Part shown: positions 30,217 through 38,029 of the stretch, one piece after another
Position numbering within the stretch: the first letter of the stretch is position 1
Layout of the letters: every line of letters starts with the position of its first letter
Source of the DNA: Streptomyces sp. SID12488
Lineage (GTDB): Bacteria; Actinomycetota; Actinomycetes; Streptomycetales; Streptomycetaceae
Reading direction: 5' to 3'
NCBI RefSeq assembly: GCF_010548275.1
Contig: NZ_JAAGLT010000040.1
Coordinates: 1 to 64,000 of the forward strand
DNA: 64,000 bases
Made by a program: the position numbers and the translations under genes
The notes under the pieces: model-generated
What the model saw: only the letters and a program-made list of their open reading frames with translations
What the model was told of the DNA's origin: nothing
Databases searched by the model: none

Positions 30217-31218
30217 TCAGGCGCCGATGCTGTCCTTCGGAGCGCCTTCGCTCTCCTTCTGCGCCGCCTCGGCCGCCTCCTGCTTCCTGGAGGCGATCAG
30301 GCTGGTGATCGTGGTGATGACCAGGACCCCACAGATCACGCCGAGGGAGACCGGTATGGAGATCTCCGGTACGTGGACGCCGGACTCGTGCAGCGCGTGC
30401 AGCACCAGCTTGACGCCGATGAAGCCGAGGATGACCGACAGTCCGTACGAGAGGTGGACCAGCTTCCTCAGCAGGCCGCCGATGAGGAAGTACAGCTGAC
30501 GCAGTCCCATCAGGGCGAAGGCGTTGGCGGTGAAGACGATGTACGGGTCCTGGGTCAGGCCGAAGATCGCCGGGATCGAGTCGAGGGCGAACAGGACGTC
30601 CGTGGTACCGATCGCGAGCATCACGACCAGCATCGGCGTCATGATCCGCTTGCCGTTCTCCTCGATCCACAGCTTGGTGCCGTGGTAGCGATCGGCCACA
30701 CCGAATCGCTTCTCGACAGCCTTGAGCAGCTTGTTCTCCTCGAACTCCTCGTCCTCGTCGTCGGTGCGGGCCTCCTGGATCAGCTTCCAGGCGGTCCAGA
30801 TGAGGAAGGCACCGAAGATGTAGAACACCCACGCGAAGCTCGCGAGGATCGCGGCGCCGGCGGCGATGAATATCGCCCGCAGGACGAGCGCTATGAGGAC
30901 ACCGACGAGGAGCACCCGCTGCTGGTACTGCGAGGGCACTGCGAACTTCGCCATGATCAGGACGAAGACGAAGAGGTTGTCGACGCTCAATGACTTCTCG
31001 GTGATGAAGCCCGCGAAGAACTCACCGGCGGGCTCACCGCCACTGAAGACGAGCAGCCCCAGGCCGAAGAGCCCGGCCAGCGCTATCCAGACAACCGTCC
31101 AGATACCGGCTTCCTTGATTGATACGTCATGAGGCTTGCGCCCGATGAAGAAGTCCACCGCGATCAGAGCGGCGAGACCCACGATGGTCAGGACCCACAG
31201 GGCCACGGAAACATTCAC
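30217..31218 (-). CDS. TerC-family integral membrane protein
   Basis: A 333-aa membrane protein of the TerC family, linked to tellurite resistance and, in other bacteria, to metal (Mn2+) export during protein secretion. Two copies of the acidic membrane motif are present: EKSLSVDNLFVFVLIMAKF and GTTDVLFALDSIPAIFGLT, plus the NAFALMGLRQLYFLIGGLL segment. A charged cytoplasmic loop (EARTDDEDEEFEENKLL) separates the halves. The start is GTG 31218 with GGAGG upstream; more upstream sequence is open but has no TerC similarity. It lies downstream of the TerD-type genes behind a probable terminator, so it probably has its own promoter in the AT-rich region 31219-31503. Confidence 0.92.
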   Translation of the reverse strand: MNVSVALWVLTIVGLAALIAVDFFIGRKPHDVSIKEAGIWTVVWIALAGLFGLGLLVFSGGEPAGEFFAGFITEKSLSVDNLFVFVLIMAKFAVPSQYQQRVLLVGVLIALVLRAIFIAAGAAILASFAWVFYIFGAFLIWTAWKLIQEARTDDEDEEFEENKLLKAVEKRFGVADRYHGTKLWIEENGKRIMTPMLVVMLAIGTTDVLFALDSIPAIFGLTQDPYIVFTANAFALMGLRQLYFLIGGLLRKLVHLSYGLSVILGFIGVKLVLHALHESGVHVPEISIPVSLGVICGVLVITTITSLIASRKQEAAEAAQKESEGAPKDSIGA

Positions 31219-31375
31219 TGCGCCTCCGGCAGTAGTAACGGCAAATTTCAGCGTCGTCGCTACCGGAGGTCTCTTCCACCCACGACAGTCGGGCTCCTTC
31301 ACGCGCCCGGATGTCTGCGGGCCGACGCCCCGGGATCTGGATTGATCCGTATTGACGGGTACGCCGCAGCAGGTA

Positions 31376-31387
31376 GGGAGTACTCCC
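31376..31387. promoter_or_regulatory. Perfect palindrome upstream of terC
   Basis: GGGAGTACTCCC is a perfect 12-bp palindrome about 160 nt upstream of terC. Close by, ATTGATCCGT and ATTGACGGGT (31341-31360) form an imperfect 10-nt direct repeat. The region 31391-31470 is strikingly AT-rich for this genome. A regulator site for terC is possible. Confidence 0.35.
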
Positions 31388-31438
31388 CTCCGTTGGGAAA
31401 ACAGTACCCCAATCACCAAGGAAAGGTAAAGAGATTAG

Positions 31439-31474
31439 TAAAAGAAAATCAAAGTCCGCAGGTCAGGAGACTTT
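31439..31474 (-). terminator. Terminator after the TerD/FtsK-like fusion gene
   Basis: Minus strand: AAAGTC (31474-31469), 12-nt loop, GACTTT (31456-31451), then GATTTTCTTTTA. The stem is short and AT-containing, but the T-rich tail is exceptional here. It begins about 30 nt past the stop at 31504. Confidence 0.6.
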
Positions 31475-31503
31475 GCAGATACTTGGTGAAGCGCCTGTAG
31501 GCG

Positions 31504-33561
31504 TCAGCGGTTCCATGAGCGGCGGGCCGCCGCGACCTGGCTGAGCACCTGCTGGAGCACCTGGCTGCCACGCGGCACGACCGACGGCTCGTACGTCCAC
31601 GCATGGCCGACCCACGGGTCGGCAAGGTGGTCGTCGGGGACCGGGGTGAGTCGCATGAGCGAACGCCAGAGCGGGTCGAGCAACGGTCCGTAGGCCGCTG
31701 CGTCCTCTCGGTCCGCGACCATCATCAGGTGGACGCCGACGGCCGGGCCCTCGTCCGCGAGATAGCGCAGCTGGGTCACCGCCCGGTCGTCGAAGCCGTG
31801 CGGGAAGTCATTGACGATCAACAGCTGCTGAGCGGTGTCGAAGTCGGGCGGCAGCGAGTCGGCCGCGCCGCCACGCACCGCCATCTGCACGAGGTCGACG
31901 CGCTGGGTCAGCCGGCCCAGGACGTCCGCGACACCGGCCGCTCCGGCAGCGGGCGGACCCGCGAGCACGCCGCTCCGCACCAACGGCGCGAGGGCCGCAG
32001 CGCCCGAACCCGCCGGGTCGATGACGTGTACGGCGAATTCGCCCGCCGGATGGACGGCGAGCAGCCGGGCGGCGTGCGTGACCGCCGTGTCCATGGCGAG
32101 CCGGCGCAGCTCGTCGGAGTCGAGGAGCGAGCCGTCGAGCGACTGACCACCGCTGTCGATCCACAGGCCGCGCTCCAACGGCAGCCGGACGAGCATCGGG
32201 ATGCTCAGCTGGGCGCTCTCGGGCAGCCTCAGGTCGCCCAGCCGCAGCGCCATGGGCATCTCCATCGGAACGCGGTAGCCGTGCCAGACAGGGTTGTCCC
32301 AGCTCGCGTACGACAGGGGCAGCGCGGGCTCGACGACCTCGGCCTCGGCGGTGAGCTGGGAGAGGTCTCGGTCGAGGGCGGCTCGGGCCTGGTCGACGAG
32401 CTGGGCCTGCTTGGCGCGGGCCGCTTCCCGGGCGGCGTCCCCCCGGTCGCCCACCCGGCTGCGGGGATCGGCCAGCGCCTGGTCGATCTCCTTCTCAAGG
32501 CGGGAGTCGGCGAAGTCCACGGCGCTTCGGTATGCGGCGACACTGCGCGCCAGGTCCTCGAACATGCCCCAGACCTGGTTGTAGAGCCGCTCGTCCATCG
32601 ACCACCCGGTGGCGTCCCCCGCGACCGGCCGCGCCGCCTGTCCCGACTGGGCCGGGGGTGCGGTCGGCGGGGCCGGTGGCGGAGCGGCCGTACGGCGGCT
32701 GGGATGGCTGTAGTTGATCGGTGATGCGGCGACGGGGGCGGACGACTGCGGGGCGGCAGCGGGGTCGGCCTGCCCCGGGGTGGGTTGCGGGTTCTGGACT
32801 TCGTACGGTGACGCGGGTTGGGCAGAACCAGCGCCCTGGCCGCCCTGGACCACCGGGCCGGACTGCTCCGGTGCGCCGGGAGTCGGGGTGTCCTGCGGTC
32901 CCTGAGCCGCGTACGGAGACGCGGATTGCACGGGTGCGGGAGACGACGCGGTCCGGCGGGTGCGGTCGCCGTCCTGCGTGCGGGACGGCGGGGGCGCGAC
33001 CGAGCGGGAGTGGGCCTGGGCCACCGCCGCGTCGATGACGTCCGCGAGCCGGCGAGCCTCGGGGAGGCCCTGGTCGGTAAGGAGTTCGACGAGGCCGCCG
33101 GAGTACCCCTGGCCGATGGCGCGCACCTTCCAGGCATCCTGCCTGCGGTAGAGCTCCAGGGCGACCACGGCCGACTCGGCCTCCAGGCCCGTGATCGTGT
33201 AACTGACGACCTCGGTGCCGTCGAGGCCGGTGACGGCGACGACGGGTGCGGCTACGGCGCCGAAGCGGACGGGCCCGCCCACACCTGACGGCAGGGCGAG
33301 CAGCACGCTGATCCGGTGCACGGACTCCGGCATGGCACCCAGGTCCACGGCGAGCCGGTGGTCGGCCGCCGCCTGCTTGGAGACCTCCAGGCCCGGAAGC
33401 GTGGGCGCACCGGGGTGAGCCACCCACTCGACGCCGTGGACCTTGCCCTGCTCGTCGCCGATCGTGGCCCCGGCCACGATCGGCGTGCCGGCCGAGATCC
33501 GCACTTCTAGGCGGACCTGGGAGAGCGGATGGTTCTGCCCCCGGACCAGCTCGGCCGTCAT
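31504..33561 (-). CDS. TerD-domain protein fused to a degenerate FtsK/SpoIIIE-like ATPase domain
   Basis: A 685-aa protein. Residues about 1-165 are TerD-like (GLEVSKQAAADHRLAVDLGAMPESVHRISVLLAL; VVALELYRRQDAWKVRAIGQGYSGGL). Residues 180-330 are proline/glutamine/alanine-rich and probably disordered. A helical stretch (330-410, DFADSRLEKEIDQALADP) leads to a C-terminal domain of about 270 residues resembling FtsK/SpoIIIE-type ATPases: LRLPESAQLSIPMLVRLPLERGLWIDSGG, FAVHVIDPAGSGA and QLLIVNDFPHGFDDRAVTQLRYLADEGPAVGVHLMM (Walker-B-like). No Walker A (GxxGxGKS) is visible, so ATP hydrolysis is doubtful. It follows TerD by 52 bp, probably in one operon; its function is likely in Ter stress response. 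Confidence 0.78.
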   Translation of the reverse strand: MTAELVRGQNHPLSQVRLEVRISAGTPIVAGATIGDEQGKVHGVEWVAHPGAPTLPGLEVSKQAAADHRLAVDLGAMPESVHRISVLLALPSGVGGPVRFGAVAAPVVAVTGLDGTEVVSYTITGLEAESAVVALELYRRQDAWKVRAIGQGYSGGLVELLTDQGLPEARRLADVIDAAVAQAHSRSVAPPPSRTQDGDRTRRTASSPAPVQSASPYAAQGPQDTPTPGAPEQSGPVVQGGQGAGSAQPASPYEVQNPQPTPGQADPAAAPQSSAPVAASPINYSHPSRRTAAPPPAPPTAPPAQSGQAARPVAGDATGWSMDERLYNQVWGMFEDLARSVAAYRSAVDFADSRLEKEIDQALADPRSRVGDRGDAAREAARAKQAQLVDQARAALDRDLSQLTAEAEVVEPALPLSYASWDNPVWHGYRVPMEMPMALRLGDLRLPESAQLSIPMLVRLPLERGLWIDSGGQSLDGSLLDSDELRRLAMDTAVTHAARLLAVHPAGEFAVHVIDPAGSGAAALAPLVRSGVLAGPPAAGAAGVADVLGRLTQRVDLVQMAVRGGAADSLPPDFDTAQQLLIVNDFPHGFDDRAVTQLRYLADEGPAVGVHLMMVADREDAAAYGPLLDPLWRSLMRLTPVPDDHLADPWVGHAWTYEPSVVPRGSQVLQQVLSQVAAARRSWNR

Positions 33562-33613
33562 CGCCTTCGTCCCCCCGTGTCGTTCTGTTGTTCCGTGGGC
33601 TGCCCGGGCCCGG

Positions 33614-34225
33614 CTACAGGTGCGGCAGGATCGCCGGCATCAGGTCCTGGAAGGTGCGGCCGTTGGCAGGCGTGCCAAGGGCGGTCATCTGCCAGCCCGT
33701 GCCCGCGCGGTGCACCTTCGCCATGATCTGAGCCGTGTACTGGCCGCCGCCGTCCAGTGTGTAGCGGGCGAGTTCGTCACCGTTGGTCTCGTCGACCAGA
33801 CGGCAGAACGCGTTCTGCACCTCCTGGAAGGTCTGGCCCGTGAACGAGTTCACGGTGAAGACGATCTGGTCGATGTGGACCGGCACACGCGGCAGGTCGA
33901 CGAGGATCGCCTCGTCGTCGCCTCCCTGGCCGACACCGCCGACGAGGTTGTCCCCGGTGTGGCGCACGGAACCGTCGTCGCTCACCAGATGACGGAAGAA
34001 CACGACGTCGACGGGCTGCTTGTCGGCGAACAACACGGCAGAGGCGTCGAGGTCGATCTCCCTCGTACGCGAGCCGAACAGGCCACGCCGGGGAGCCGCC
34101 TGCCAGCCGAGGCCCATCCGCACCGCGGTCAGGGTGCCCCCGTCGTTCTTCTGCAGGTTGATGGCCTGACCCTTGGTCAGATTGACGCTGCCACTGGGCG
34201 TGCCGCCCTTGGATACGTCCACCAC
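33614..34225 (-). CDS. TerD-family stress protein
   Basis: A 203-aa TerD protein. Motifs: VDVSKGGTPSGSVNLTKGQAINLQKND at the N-terminus, EIDLDASAVLFA with the acidic Ca2+-binding residues, DNLVGGVGQGGDDEAILVDL (the second acidic cluster), and a C-terminal NAFCRLVDETNGDELARYTLD. TerD proteins bind calcium and are linked to tellurite, oxidative stress and phage resistance. The start is one of two adjacent GTGs (34225 or 34222) behind AGGGG. A complete damage-type promoter lies at 34304-34282, predicting a transcript that starts about 50 nt upstream. It is the first gene of the Ter operon. Confidence 0.9.
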   Translation of the reverse strand: MVDVSKGGTPSGSVNLTKGQAINLQKNDGGTLTAVRMGLGWQAAPRRGLFGSRTREIDLDASAVLFADKQPVDVVFFRHLVSDDGSVRHTGDNLVGGVGQGGDDEAILVDLPRVPVHIDQIVFTVNSFTGQTFQEVQNAFCRLVDETNGDELARYTLDGGGQYTAQIMAKVHRAGTGWQMTALGTPANGRTFQDLMPAILPHL

Positions 34226-34281
34226 GCGCTGTTCCCCTCTCGAGCCGTCCCCTGTTTCCGCGGGGTCCGCGGATGACCTGA

Positions 34282-34304
34282 ACCCTACGCAGGGGCACTG
34301 ACAG
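34282..34304 (-). promoter_or_regulatory. DNA-damage-type promoter element upstream of terD
   Basis: Minus strand: CTGTCAGTG (34304-34296), 8-nt spacer, TAGGGT (34287-34282). It fits TGTCRGTG-N8-TAnnnT in all defined positions except the weak first T. Confidence 0.68.
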
Positions 34305-34428
34305 TGCCGAAGCCTCGGGCGCACTTTGTGTCGGTGTTGCAACACTGCGCGTACGACGCAGCTCACGGACACCGGTCGGGATGCCCGTCCGGTGCGACGG
34401 CCGGCACCCCGAGTGCCTCGTGCGGCAG

Positions 34429-36555
34429 TCAGGCGATGCCGGCCTCCTTCATCTGCCGCAACTCCTTCTTCATCTCCGACACCTCGTCGCGTAGCCGGGC
34501 GGCGACCTCGAACTGCAGGTCGGCCGCGGCAGCGCGCATCCGTGCTGTCATCTCCTCGATCTGGTCGGCGAGTTCGGCCGCGGGGCGGTCCGTCGGCACC
34601 GTCTCCCCGGCCTTGCCCTTGCCGGCCCGGGCTCCCCTGGCTGACTTGCCGAGCGCGGGCACCGGGGCCTTGCCGTCCTTCGACTTGCGGTAACCCGAGC
34701 CGAGGAGCTGTTCCGTGTCGACGTCCTCGCGGGCGATCTGCGCGACGATGTCGTTGATCTTCTTGCGGAGCGGCTGCGGGTCGATGCCCCTCTCCGTGTT
34801 GTACGCGACCTGCTTCTCCCGGCGCCGGTTGGTCTCCTCGATGGCCTTCTCCATCGCCGGGGTGATCCTGTCCGCGTACATATGGACCTGGCCGGACACA
34901 TTGCGCGCCGCGCGGCCGATGGTCTGGATCAGGGAGGTGCCGGAGCGCAGGAAGCCCTCCTTGTCGGCGTCGAGGATCGACACCAGGGACACCTCTGGGA
35001 GGTCGAGCCCCTCCCGCAGGAGGTTGATGCCGACCAGGACGTCGAACTCGCCGGCACGCAGTTCACGCAGCAGCTCGATCCGCCGCAGGGTGTCGACGTC
35101 GCTGTGCAGATAGCGGACCTGGATGCCGAGTTCCAGGAAGTAGTCGGTGAGGTCCTCGGCCATCTTCTTGGTGAGCGTGGTGACCAGGACACGCTCGTCC
35201 TTCTCGGCGCGCGTGCGGATCTCGTGCACCAGGTCGTCGATCTGGCCCTCGGTGGGCTTGATGACGACCTCGGGGTCGATGAGGCCGGTGGGGCGGATGA
35301 TCTGCTCGACGAAGCCGTCGCCACGGGACAGCTCGTACTTGCCGGGGGTCGCCGACAGGTAGACGGTCTGTCCGATGCGCTTTTGGAACTCCTCCCACTT
35401 CAGGGGGCGGTTGTCCAGCGCGGAGGGCAGCCGGAAGCCGTGGTCGACGAGCGTGCGCTTGCGGGACGCGTCGCCCTCGTACATGGCGCCGATCTGCGGG
35501 ACCGTGTTGTGCGACTCGTCGATGACGAGCAGGAAGTCGTCCGGAAAGTAGTCGATCAGGGTGTGCGGCGGGGAGCCCGGGAGGCGGCCGTCGAAGTGCA
35601 TCGAGTAGTTCTCGACTCCGGAGCAGGAGCCGATCTGGCGGAGCATCTCGAGGTCGTACGTCGTCCGCATCCTCAGGCGCTGGGCCTCCAGGAGCTTGTT
35701 CTGCTTCTCCAGTTCGGCGAGACGCTCGCCGAGCTCCTTCTCGATGTCGTTGACGGCCCGCGCCGTGCGCTCCGGCCCTGCCACGTAGTGCGTGGCCGGG
35801 AAGACGTACATGTGCTCGTCTTCGCTGATGATCTCGCCGGTGAGTGGGTGGAGGGTGGAGAGTGCCTCGATCTCGTCGCCGAACATCTCGATGCGTACGG
35901 CCAGTTCCTCGTAGACCGGGAAGATCTCGATGGTGTCGCCGCGCACGCGGAACGTGCCGCGGGTGAAGGCCAGGTCGTTGCGCGTGTACTGGATGTCGAC
36001 GAAGCGGCGCAGCAACTGGTCCCGGTCGATCTCCGCGCCGACCTTGAGGGGGACCATCCGGTCCACGTACTCCTGCGGCGTACCGAGGCCGTAGATGCAG
36101 GACACGGAGGCGACCACGATGACGTCCCGCCGGGTGAGCAGCGAGTTGGTCGCGGAGTGGCGCAGGCGTTCGACCTCCTCGTTGATCGAGGAGTCCTTCT
36201 CGATGTAGGTGTCCGACTGGGGGACGTACGCCTCGGGCTGGTAGTAGTCGTAGTACGAGACGAAGTACTCGACGGCGTTGTTCGGAAGCAGTTCCCTGAA
36301 CTCGTTCGCCAGCTGGGCGGCCAGGGTCTTGTTCGGCGCCATGACGAGAGTGGGGCGCTGAAGCTTCTCGATCATCCACGCGGTGGTGGCGGACTTGCCG
36401 GTGCCGGTCGCGCCGAGGAGCACGACGTCCTTCTCACCTGCTTCGATGCGCCGAGCCAGCTCGGCGATGGCAGCCGGCTGGTCACCGCTCGGCTGGTAGG
36501 GGCTGATGACCTCGAAGGGCGCCACCGTGCGTTCGATCTTGGAAACTGGCCGCAT
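34429..36555 (-). CDS. uvrB: Excinuclease ABC subunit UvrB
   Basis: A 708-aa helicase-like subunit of nucleotide excision repair. Q-tip region YQPSGDQP at 20-27, Walker A GATGTGKS at 48-55, the damage-probing beta-hairpin YYDYYQPEAYVPQSDTYIEKDSSINEEV, DEXD-like VIDESHNTVPQ, helicase motif VGINLLREGLDLPEVSLVSILDADKEGFLRS, QTIGRAARN, and a C-terminal UVR motif that binds UvrC. The ATG at 36555 lies 6 nt after the -10 of a complete damage-type promoter (36584-36562), so the mRNA is probably leaderless. The stretch from residue 625 to 655 is glycine/lysine/alanine-rich. Confidence 0.98.
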   Translation of the reverse strand: MRPVSKIERTVAPFEVISPYQPSGDQPAAIAELARRIEAGEKDVVLLGATGTGKSATTAWMIEKLQRPTLVMAPNKTLAAQLANEFRELLPNNAVEYFVSYYDYYQPEAYVPQSDTYIEKDSSINEEVERLRHSATNSLLTRRDVIVVASVSCIYGLGTPQEYVDRMVPLKVGAEIDRDQLLRRFVDIQYTRNDLAFTRGTFRVRGDTIEIFPVYEELAVRIEMFGDEIEALSTLHPLTGEIISEDEHMYVFPATHYVAGPERTARAVNDIEKELGERLAELEKQNKLLEAQRLRMRTTYDLEMLRQIGSCSGVENYSMHFDGRLPGSPPHTLIDYFPDDFLLVIDESHNTVPQIGAMYEGDASRKRTLVDHGFRLPSALDNRPLKWEEFQKRIGQTVYLSATPGKYELSRGDGFVEQIIRPTGLIDPEVVIKPTEGQIDDLVHEIRTRAEKDERVLVTTLTKKMAEDLTDYFLELGIQVRYLHSDVDTLRRIELLRELRAGEFDVLVGINLLREGLDLPEVSLVSILDADKEGFLRSGTSLIQTIGRAARNVSGQVHMYADRITPAMEKAIEETNRRREKQVAYNTERGIDPQPLRKKINDIVAQIAREDVDTEQLLGSGYRKSKDGKAPVPALGKSARGARAGKGKAGETVPTDRPAAELADQIEEMTARMRAAAADLQFEVAARLRDEVSEMKKELRQMKEAGIA

Positions 36556-36561
36556 GCATCC

Positions 36562-36584
36562 ACCGTACGACCCCCCACTGACAT
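36562..36584 (-). promoter_or_regulatory. RecA-independent DNA-damage promoter element (PafBC type) of uvrB
   Basis: Minus strand: ATGTCAGTG (36584-36576), 8-nt spacer, TACGGT (36567-36562), then 6 nt (GGATGC) to the uvrB ATG. Only the weak first T differs from the consensus. Confidence 0.82.
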
Positions 36585-36679
36585 TGATGCTGGTACTCAG
36601 GTTCCGGTGGTCGTGGCTCTCCCACTGACTGACGCCCTGCTGGGCTGTCTTCCCGTTGTTCTGTCCGGCCGCCGGGACC

Positions 36680-36811
36680 TGTTCTCATAGCTCCGGCCGG
36701 GCGGAACATGACCTCGGAGTCTGGCCCGCCAGCATCTCCACCCTCGAACGCGGGACCCGCCGAGACGACAACCTCGCCCACGCCTACCGCGACTGGCTCC
36801 AAGCCGCTTGA
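36680..36811 (+). pseudogene. Short coding remnant, transposase- or HTH-like C-terminus
   Basis: In the 285-bp gap between uvrB and the MHYT gene one plus-strand frame is open without a start and ends at 36811. It reads LGVWPASISTLERG-TRRDDNLAHAYRDWLQAA-stop. The pattern W-P-x-x-I-S-x-L-E-R-G followed by a YRxWL end looks like the end of an IS- or XRE-associated protein seen widely in Streptomyces, but I cannot name the family with certainty. No start codon, ribosome site or upstream part remains, so it is best read as debris of a decayed gene. Confidence 0.4.
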
Positions 36812-36840
36812 CAGCCAATAGGAGCATCAACGGGCCCCGA

Positions 36841-37707
36841 TCACCGGTTCTGCGGGGTGCGGGAGCTGCGGTGCTCGTGCCGCCGGCCGGGGCGCGGTGG
36901 GAGGCGTCGGCCGGGGTGCGGGACGGCCGGGTGGGCCGGGATGCCGGGCTTGTTGTCGGCGGGGCGACGCCCGGGCTTGCCCATGACCATCAGCGGGTCG
37001 AACAGCACGACGACGCCGGCCAGCAGGAGGAAGGCCAGCGGGCCGATCATCAAGGGGGCGAGCAGGGTCGCGGGCGAGTCTCCGTCCGGACTCCCCGGCG
37101 CGGCGTGGAGGTGGACCCGCAGGGCGGCCATGCCCGTGTAGTGCATGCCGCTGACGGCGAGTCCCATGACGAGGCTGGCGCCCACGCTCCACAGGAAGCC
37201 GCGGATCTGCCCGGCCGCCCACAGAGCGGCGGTGGCGGCCACGACGGCTATCACGACCGAGGCGGAGACGGTGTAGGTGTTGTACTCCAGTTTCCCGTTG
37301 AGGCGCATGCCGGCCATGCCCAGGTAGTGCATCGAGGCGATACCGAGGCCCGTGATGGTGCCCCCGGTGAACAGTGCCGTTCCGCTCACGCCCCGGTAGC
37401 CGACGATGAAGATCCCGACGCCGACCATGAGGATGGCGACGCCCAGACTGGCGAAGGTCAGCCCCATGTCGTAGTTGATCGGGGTCTCCTTGACGGTGAA
37501 CCCCATCATCGCGACGAAGTGCATGGTCCAAATGCCGGAGCCGATCGCGGCCGAGCCGAGCGCCAGCCAGCCTGGTCGCCACGACTGGGCGACCAGCATC
37601 GATCTGGTGGTGCAGCGCAGGCCCAGCGCCCCGCCCAGGCAGGCCATGAGGTAGGCCACCAGCGGTGTGACGAGTCCGTAGCTGAATCCGTCGACCGTGC
37701 CCTGCAT
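36841..37707 (-). CDS. MHYT-domain integral membrane sensor-like protein
   Basis: A 288-aa membrane protein with about seven hydrophobic segments. Three MHYT-type motifs are seen: WTMHFVAMMGF, ASMHYLGMAGMR and SGMHYTGMAALR, with conserved Met/His thought to bind copper and sense O2, CO or NO. Unlike many MHYT proteins it carries no GGDEF, EAL or kinase domain; the C-terminal 50 residues are a basic, proline-rich cytoplasmic tail (GRRPADNKPGIPAHPA). Start ATG 37707, with GGAAGG upstream, matches the family start MQGTVDGFSYG. It diverges from the ogt-like gene. The role is inferred as membrane sensing. Confidence 0.88.
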   Translation of the reverse strand: MQGTVDGFSYGLVTPLVAYLMACLGGALGLRCTTRSMLVAQSWRPGWLALGSAAIGSGIWTMHFVAMMGFTVKETPINYDMGLTFASLGVAILMVGVGIFIVGYRGVSGTALFTGGTITGLGIASMHYLGMAGMRLNGKLEYNTYTVSASVVIAVVAATAALWAAGQIRGFLWSVGASLVMGLAVSGMHYTGMAALRVHLHAAPGSPDGDSPATLLAPLMIGPLAFLLLAGVVVLFDPLMVMGKPGRRPADNKPGIPAHPAVPHPGRRLPPRPGRRHEHRSSRTPQNR

Positions 37708-38029
37708 GCGCGGCTGCCCTTCCGCCCTGTCGCGTCCCGGAATTCCCCGAAATGCTCCCCTGCCCCAGAACCGGCCAGCGGTCAGGGTTGTGGCAGAGAG
37801 TATGACTGGCTCCGGAAGGGTCGAACGATTTTCCGGCAAAGAAACACGACCTTGCCCCACTTGTGCGGCAGGAGTGTGTGGACTCGGGCAACTCCGTTCA
37901 ATCCGTGTCTGTGCCGCATCTCTTTTTCCACTGTCGTTCCGTTGTCCCTCCGCTGTCACTCGTGGACCTTCCCTGCCCGCTCGGACCGCGCGCCGGGCGT
38001 TGTCAGTGGCGGGTCGTACGGTGGGGCGC
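37708..38029. promoter_or_regulatory. Divergent MHYT/ogt intergenic region with helically phased repeats
   Basis: This 322-bp gap is less GC-rich than its surroundings. At 37931-37962 three imperfect 11-nt units stand head to tail: CTGTCGTTCCG, TTGTCCCTCCG, CTGTCACTCG. They are spaced one helical turn apart and end about 38 bp upstream of the damage-type promoter (38000-38022) of the ogt-like gene. No gene is seen in the gap. Confidence 0.45.
38000..38022 (+). promoter_or_regulatory. RecA-independent DNA-damage promoter element (PafBC type) of ogt
   Basis: TTGTCAGTG (38000-38008), GCGGGTCG spacer, TACGGT (38017-38022), then 7 nt to the ATG at 38030. Full match to the consensus; spacing predicts a leaderless mRNA. 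Confidence 0.84.

Noticed and set aside
36595..36620. Second AGTCAGTG near uvrB on the minus strand
   Set aside because: The box is preceded by A rather than T and there is no TAnnnT 8 nt downstream, so it does not meet the damage-promoter consensus.
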